This document shows, in pieces, positions 58,041-64,000 of a DNA stretch of 64,000 bases. This DNA comes from Blasia pusilla. Its lineage: Eukaryota > Marchantiophyta > Marchantiopsida > Blasiales. The notes beneath the pieces are model-generated. The model searched no databases. It saw only the letters and a list, made by a program, of their open reading frames with translations, and was not told the origin of the DNA. The translations under genes were made by a program, and so were the position numbers. The stretch covers positions 33,170,001 through 33,234,000 of the forward strand of contig CM114271.1 in NCBI GenBank assembly GCA_050084515.1, in the 5' to 3' direction. Numbering within the stretch: the first letter of the stretch is position 1; the number at the start of each line of letters is the position of its first letter.

Positions 58041-59110
58041 CGAAGGTTAGTAATGGGAGTATGATTGCGTTTGCTGCTAAGCATCTGTTGGCGGGCGATA
58101 TGGAGACGTCCCTTCAAGTCACCAAGAGGATGCACAATTTGGTGTACCTAAGATCCAAGATTGCTGATCGCGATGTGTTGTTGCTCGTGGATACGGGTGC
58201 TTCACACTCCTTCCTAAGCCCAAGAATCGTGAAGGAACTGGGGTTGTCTACCTCTAAGGCGGACGAGCCCATTCGAGTGGGATTTGCGGGAGGCAAGTCT
58301 CATCGGACTTCTGATTTGGTCTTGGGTTTGACAGTAGGATGCGGGGTATTCGAGTTGAAGGAGAATTCCACTGTATGCGAAATGGACGGCATTGACGGAG
58401 TTTTGGGGAATACATTCCTAGATGCGTTTGAGGTGGAGTTAAGACGCCGACCATTGAGGTTGAGCGTCTTGCTAAAGGGCAAACGGTTACAGGTGCGGTT
58501 GGTCCGTGAGGTTCCAACGAAGATGGAGTTGGTGAACTCGATCACAAGGAGGAGCATGAATGAGTTGGAGGATGGATTTCTCTGCTTGATGAGACAAGTG
58601 GAGGAGGCTACAAGCAGTATACGCAGAGATCAGGACGCTGCCTCAAGGGGAATCCCAGAACCACTCCAGGAAGTGGTCCAGGAGTTTGAGGATGTCTTGA
58701 CAAATGAGCTTCCGACTGAATTGCCGCCGCATAGAGCCGTAGATCATAAGATAGAGATCATACCCGGTTCCCAACCGCCTTCAAAAGCACCATATAGGTT
58801 GAATCAGGAGGAACTTCTTGAGTTGAAAAAGCAGTTAAGTGAGCTCTTGGAAAAGGGTTACATTAGGACTAGCAAGTCACCTTATGGAGCACCTGTTCTC
58901 TTTGTAAAGAAGAAGGATGGAAAGATGAGGCTGTGTGTTGATTACCGTGCACTGAACAAAGTGACGGTTCGGAACAATTATCCTCTTCCAAGGATAGATG
59001 ATCTCTTTGATAGGCTGGCAGGCGCGAGATATTTCAGTAGGATTGACTTGAAGTCAAGATATTACCAGATTCGGATTGCCGAGGCAGATGTGGAGAAGAA
59101 GGCTGCGTGA
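58041..59110 (+). pseudogene. Chromovirus protease and N-terminal reverse transcriptase
   Basis: This part lies in one open frame with the knuckle (57,929-59,110). The protease active site is [14 protein letters not shown], with Asp at about 58,190. The flap and C-terminal part follow with [19 protein letters not shown]. Reverse transcriptase begins after about residue 275 with [41 protein letters not shown] and [13 protein letters not shown]. The frame is lost at about 59,107, a few codons past the YYQI motif. Confidence 0.9.
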
Positions 59111-60010
59111 CGGGGAGATATCTGGTTCCTTTGAGTTTGTAGTGATGCCTTTCGGTCTATGTAACGCGCCTCCGGCGTTCATCACATTGATGAACTCCAT
59201 TTTTCACAAGGAAATGGATGAGTATGTTATCATCTATATCGATGATATACTTATCTATTCAAGTCACTAGAGGAGCACGTTCGACATGTGAGAGCGGTCT
59301 TGTCTAAGCTAAGGGCAAATCAGTTTGTGTATGCGAATGTAGAGAAGAGCGAATTTGGTTTGAGTAAGATCAAATTCTTGGGTCACGTGGTCGGTGTAGA
59401 TGGCGTCTGTCGGACATGGAAAAGGTAAAGGCGATTTCAGTGGGAACCCCCATCCTTTGTAAAGGGATGAGGAGGTTCATAGGTGCGGTGCAATTTTATC
59501 GTACTTATGTGAAAAACTTTTCGGAATTGTGAGACCTCTCACGGATTGGACGGCAAAGTTTGCCAACACGACTTGGACCCAAGAAGTTAATGAGGCATTC
59601 AACCGAGTGAAGCGATTCTATCGCAGAACCGGTGTTAAAGGCTGCCGGAGTTTGACAAACCGTTCAAGTGCATACCGATTCTAGTGATTTGCGGTTGCGG
59701 GAATGTTGGTGCAAGAAGGAGACCGGTGGCATATGAGAGCAAGAAGCTTAGCGCGACTTTGAAAGGAGATGGCCTACTCACGAGAAAGAGTTGTTCGCGG
59801 TGGTACATTGCTTGAGGAAGTGGCGGCATTATCTAGGACTCCACAGGACTCGAGTATTCACCGATAATATATCACTCAAGTATTTTGAGACCAGGATCGA
59901 GTGACACGAAACAAGCTGCGGTGGCATGATACCTTGGCGCTGATGGATGTAGAGTTGATCCACAAGCCAGGTAAAGATAATGTGATTCCGGATCGTTAAG
60001 TCGCAAGGGA
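59076..60010 (+). pseudogene. Chromovirus reverse transcriptase C-terminus and RNase H, frameshifted
   Basis: The next frame carries [14 protein letters not shown] and the catalytic YIDD at 59,235-59,246. Beyond 59,270 the expected connection and RNase H motifs are recognisable only across repeated frame changes: HTDSSDF-like sequence near 59,675, AYESKKLSAT near 59,730 and KDNVIPD near 59,975. The breaks often coincide with doubled bases reduced to one, so some may be assembly errors. Confidence 0.82.
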
Positions 60011-60329
60011 GGAACACATGCCATCGGCGACATAGGTCTTGAGAGCAATGTTCCCTAAGGAAACAGATCTGAGAGAAGGATTAAGTGAAGGATATATGAA
60101 GGATGCTCAAGCAGGGGAATACGAGGAAGTTGAAGCAGGGGTGAGAAGGTGGCCAACATAAGTTTGAGGCACGGTTTACTAAGGTTCAAGCAGTAGGATC
60201 TATGTAGGGCAAGGCGAATGCGAACCAAGGTGTTAGTTTGAATGTCACGCGGACCCTTGGCGAGGACATAAAGGAGAGAAATCTCGCTAGTTGTTACATC
60301 AAAGCGGTTCTTTTGCCCAACATGAAGGA

Positions 60330-61098
60330 GGATGTTGCTCAATATGTGAAGACTGTGTGACACCTGCCAAGCGAATAGAGTCTCTTATGATAAGAAACAA
60401 GGCTTGCTTTGCATCCCTTGCCCGATCCCCAAAGGACCCTTGCAAAGTGTGAGTATGGATTTCATCACGAGTCTTCCGAATCTGGGGATACAACGCTATA
60501 CTTGTGATTGTTGATCGGTTTAGCAAGTTGGCGAGATTCATGCCGACGGTGGATTCACTGAACGGCGTATCTGACGGCGCAACTATTCCTCGATAGCGGT
60601 GGCGTGCTCATGGTTTGCCGAGGAGCATTGTTTCAGATCGGGATCAAAGTTTACGAGTGCTTTCGGAAGCACTTGTTGAAGGTTTAAGACCAAGCTGAGT
60701 TTGAGACGGCTTTCCACCCCGCAGACGGATGGGCCAGATGAAAAGGTAAACTCTATCATGAATCAAGTTTGAGGAATTATGTCAATCTTGATCAACGCGA
60801 TTGGATCAAGTGGTGAGCATGGCGGAATATCTTGCTACAACTCGACCAAGATTTTCGCAACAGGAGAATCTCCGTTTCTCCTGGAAATGGACAAGAGCCA
60901 AAAAGGGCCTCTTGATCTAGCCCTTTCGAAGGGTACTACATTGGCACGAACACGACAAGCAACGGCAGAAAGTTTGTTGGTAGAGATGCGAGAACGAGAA
61001 GAGAGCGCGAGGCGAAGTCTTGCACAAGCTCAAATGAGGTACGTTAAGCATGCTAACAAGAGTCGGCGCCAAGTACGATTCCAACTTGGAGAACAAGT
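60330..61098 (+). pseudogene. Chromovirus integrase, frameshifted
   Basis: A zinc-finger CDTC piece occurs near 60,358. Catalytic Asp is in SMDFITSLPN (codon 60,458-60,460), the second Asp in SDRDQS (60,642-60,644) and Glu in QTDGPDEKVN (60,740-60,742). The DDE set is present but in different frames. It would insert element DNA into the host genome. The C-terminal part continues into the chromodomain piece. Confidence 0.82.
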
Positions 61099-61524
61099 GT
61101 GGTTGAGTATGAAGAATCTCACTCTTCCGAAAGAGTTGTCTGCGAAGGTGTCACGCCAAGTATCTTTGGACCGTATGTGATTGTGACAAACCCGTTTGAG
61201 GATGTGTATACGTTGAGGCTGCCGGACGAGTTCAAGATTCACCCGACCTTTCATGTGTCATTGTTGAAGAAATACCTTCAAGATAATGGACGTTTCGAGC
61301 GGAGACAGGTGGTGAGACCGCACCCGGTCATCGTAAATGAGGAGCCGGAGTTCGAGGTGGAGACCATCTTACGTTCGAGGCGTCGGGCCAACAAGTATGA
61401 ATACTTGGTAAAATGGAAGGGCTACCATGTGAAGGAGGCGACTTGGATTGCGGAGGCGGATTTGGAACACGCGCAAGAATTGTTGCGTGACTTCAAGCGA
61501 ACACAAGCAAAGCACATACGTTAG
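61099..61524 (+). pseudogene. Integrase C-terminus and chromodomain
   Basis: An open frame of 141 codons, but its ATG is only the first in-frame Met. The GPYVIVTNPFEDVYTLRLP and IHPTFHVSLLKKY segments are the typical integrase C-terminal region of chromoviruses. The chromodomain spans about residues 83-133: FEVETILRSRRR, then YEYLVKWKGYHVKEATWIAE, then an ELL helix. Chromodomains bind methylated histone H3 and direct integration to heterochromatin. It is the best preserved part of the 3' half. Confidence 0.92.
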
Positions 61525-62211
61525 TACGAGGAGAAGCTAGAGACATGACTTGTAATCAGTGGAATCTTGGGCCGAAGGCCGTTGTAACTAGAATATGCTA
61601 GTGTTGCAATAAAGGAGTGTATGGATTTGGAGGTTCGATACCAGTGTTGATTGCAATTTGTATGTGGTAGTGCATGGCTATGAGTCGTTCATCATAGACT
61701 TAGAATGTACGACAAAAGGACAGACAAGGAGTATTTGAGGTGAGAGCTCGTATGTGGATAAGCACCTAGAACATGACCTTGTGTTGGATTACACTCGGGC
61801 TCGCCCTAGCGTCGGCGGGGCAGATGAAGTCTGTCTTGGGGCTTGGGGTGATCTTACTTGTGGCCACATAAGTAAACTTAGTGACGCGCCTAAGTCGAAT
61901 ACGAGAGCGACCCAATAGTAGTACGATTTGTGGACCAGGTAAAGAGGTGTGATGTTCTGATTATGAGTCGAAAGAGTCTAAGGTTGCACACTTAGTTAGC
62001 TTATTTGATAGGTTAGTTCCTTGGAACTAGTCCAGGCTTATCGAAGATGAGAGGCTAATAATTCTAAGTGGGGCAAAGCGACAACTAGAGACTAAGAGGC
62101 ATTGCGGGTTAGCCACGTAAGCGCAATTCAATGTCAAGGGTAGGCTGCCAGGAGACTTGACATATTAAAGGTTTGCGTTGATGAGGCATCAACCTCTAAA
62201 AGAGGGGTGAG
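61525..62211 (+). other. 3' untranslated part and polypurine tract of the chromovirus
   Basis: About 690 bp with no open frame of note, ending in the purine tract AAAAGAGGGGTGAG that abuts the 3' LTR and primes plus-strand synthesis. Confidence 0.8.
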
Positions 62212-63207
62212 TGTCGCGACCCTCATGACCAAACAAGTGCCAAGCGGAACATCGGAACATTAGCGGGCTCACGCTAAGATGGTTTGCGCGTTGGAGTTGT
62301 CTCAAAGAGGAGACAAGAGAGGCGAGACGCGAGCGAGAAGTCGCGTTTCAGATGTGATGGTGCGACTCAGAAACCTAGAGCAAGCGCGAATGAGACTTGA
62401 AAGAAGTCGAGTCTAGGAAGTGGGTTGCCAAAGGAAAGATCCGGATTTGGAACGCCACTTGCGTTTGAGAGTTTCCGACTGTATTTATGGCCATAACTTT
62501 TAGCGCCGAGATGCGTTTGGAGCAAATAAGAGTGCGTTGGAAAGCTTATGAAGAGCCAGTTCAAACACACCAAAGATCGCTGCAAACACATAAGCAGCGG
62601 CCGAGATACGACCCGAAAACGATTGTAAGTGGAGTCGGGTTGAGGGCCACAATGAAGGGCCGAACCTCTTTTCCCAAAGGGGAGGGTTATTGGAGAACCC
62701 CAGAAGTACTAGTAAGGGGAAGGTCTCCGAGAGTGCTTGGAACCCAAACCCCACTTTGGGCGCCCTTGGGGGCTCAAGGGCATGGAACGGAACGCGAGTT
62801 TGGGCGTTGGGTTGGAAAACTGCACCAAGTCCATTGAGGCAATTTTAGACATCCCTCTTGGATTTCAGGCCGCGACTCAATTACTTGGGTCTCGGTTCGA
62901 ACTCACACGAGGACCGTTGAGCAGTTGGGATCGCTAGGCGTGCAAGTGCCGTTTGAGATCCCCTGGACTAACCAGAAGTCTGTTCCAAGTCTTGAAGGAC
63001 TTGCCATGTGTTGGGAGCTAGGAACTAAGGAAGGTTGAGCTTGATGAGACGCCGAGTTTAGGACTCGGTGGGTTGGAACGCCGGTTGGCCAAACCCGACT
63101 AACGAGAGTGCGTGTTTGGGTGTAGATCGGCGATGAGTTCGTGACCTACTGAACGCACTCTTCCGCAACACTAAAGATTGACGTTCAAGGAGAGTAGGGG
63201 CGCGACA
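62212..63207 (+). repeat. 3' LTR of the chromovirus
   Basis: 996 bp and nearly identical to the 5' LTR. Many of the differences are one-base losses at doubled or tripled bases. Confidence 0.93.
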
Positions 63208-63212
63208 TTCCT

Positions 63213-64000
63213 TGCCTAAATACTCTATCTTTTGTAAGGAATTTCTATATTCATACTCTCAAGGCAATTCTTTTGATATTATAGAAGCTACTTCTTTTTA
63301 TGATAAATGGTGATTGAATTGATTTCCAATCATACATTTTTTTTATCCAAGCAGAATTCTCTCCAACTACAAAAGTTTTTTATTGAACCGAGTATTTTCC
63401 TACTCAATCTTGTCATGGTTTTTCTTATTTGCATTATTATCTTAAATGATATGACTATGTATGATTCTATTGCAATGTCGTTGGACATTACTCTATCTCC
63501 TTGCTTATTTTGTTTTACACGCTCTTCTTTAGTCGTTTCTTTTTTTTGTTTGTGGTTCCCCTCTTCATCTTCAATCTCTCCACTATTGTCTTAATACTCA
63601 TATCTCCATCATATTTTCTACATTTCTCCCCATCTTCATCTTATATCCTCTCCAAAATCTCCTCCTAAATATAGCTTTGATCTACCACTCTCAAAATCCC
63701 ACTTGTTTGTCATCCTTACATACCTCATCCAAACCTTTGTTTCTTAATCCCATCTTTTCTACCCTTATCCCTTCTTCTCCTTCTTCATTACCTTACTTGC
63801 CACAATATCGTCATTTATCATCATCTCATTGATTTTCCATTGCTCACCCTTAAAATCCTTCTTCTTCTATTTATGTCCATGCATAAAGTTTGTTTCTTAC
63901 TTCATGATAAAGAGATTGCTTAAATAGGGATCAAATGACTTGATGTTATTGTTGATGGATGCATGGTCCTTCAATCCCTGCCCCATATCTCCTTATCACA
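63213..64000. other. AT- and pyrimidine-rich host DNA
   Basis: The plus strand is rich in CTTC, TCTCC and TTTC words. The 95-codon frame at 63,307-63,594 is hydrophobic and low in complexity. No gene was recognised. Confidence 0.5.

Larger units (their letters stand above)
55862..63207 (+). mobile_element. Complete Ty3/gypsy chromovirus
   Basis: LTRs at 55,862-56,863 and 62,212-63,207 begin TGTCGCGACCCTC and end GGGGCGCGACA. The 5-bp target duplication TTCCT lies at 55,857-55,861 and 63,208-63,212. The primer site TGGTATCAGAGC at 56,866-56,877 matches initiator-Met tRNA. A purine tract AAAAGAGGGGTGAG at 62,198-62,211 precedes the 3' LTR. Between them are gag, CCHC knuckle, protease, reverse transcriptase, RNase H, integrase and a chromodomain, the chromovirus order. 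Gag and the pol section after 59,100 contain many frameshifts, so as read this copy is not functional. Confidence 0.95.

Noticed and set aside
56137-62837. Matching open frames at 56.1-56.7 kb and 62.4-62.9 kb as paired genes
   Set aside because: They are LTR sequence of the chromovirus.

Overview
This is a nuclear segment of a green-lineage (streptophyte) genome, most likely a non-seed land plant such as a bryophyte or lycophyte; the species cannot be resolved from the sequence. The evidence is a spliceosomal U2 snRNA gene, a plant-type PADRE/DUF4228 protein, non-autonomous Helitrons with the plant-type 3' hairpin and CTAG end, and a Ty3/gypsy chromovirus with an initiator-Met-tRNA primer site. 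Host genes are sparse. I support three: the PADRE gene (21.8-22.5 kb, +), the U2 gene (27.3-27.5 kb, -) and a one-exon membrane glycosyltransferase-like gene (50.9-51.9 kb, -). Almost everything else identifiable is mobile DNA in various stages of decay.

Layout. 1-3.5 kb is moderately GC-rich single-copy DNA with no recognised gene. 3.5-20.7 kb is AT-rich decayed DNA carrying small TIR/MITE-like elements (6.8, 8.2 and 10.1 kb), Helitron pieces (4.7, 10.5 and 20.3 kb) and unusual GC-rich islands whose ends are inverted repeats (9.1-9.7 and 17.3-18.2 kb). 20.7-28.4 kb is a gene-type block with the PADRE gene, nested degenerate repeats, a 50-bp tandem repeat and U2. 28.5-30.5 kb is a decayed plus-strand copy of the element found at 36.7-47.0 kb. 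49.5-49.9 kb holds two head-to-tail Helitrons. 52-64 kb holds another Helitron, an old solo LTR and a complete 7.35-kb chromovirus of the same LTR family.

Most notable system. The minus-strand Ty3/gypsy-type retrotransposon at 36,737-46,987 (LTRs of about 510 bp, 5-bp TSD TCTCC) has the order gag, CCHC knuckle, spacer, aspartic protease, C5-DNA cytosine methyltransferase, reverse transcriptase, RNase H, integrase, PHD finger. The methyltransferase shows motifs I, IV (Pro-Cys), VI (ENV), VIII and X in canonical order. A PHD finger sits where chromoviruses carry a chromodomain. This copy is inactivated by stops and frameshifts. The second copy at 28.5-30.5 kb still shows the spacer, protease and methyltransferase in the same order, so the fusion belongs to a family and is not a single accident. 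Methyltransferase-bearing retrotransposons have, to my recollection, been reported from charophyte algae and dinoflagellates; whether this family is described, and whether its PHD finger is, needs a database search.

A second theme is decay of the methylated-DNA type. Stop codons in the relics are mostly one C-to-T step from CAA, CAG or CGA, and the solo LTR differs from its young relatives largely at former CpG sites. In the young chromovirus many differences are instead single-base losses from short runs, which could be real or could be long-read assembly errors.
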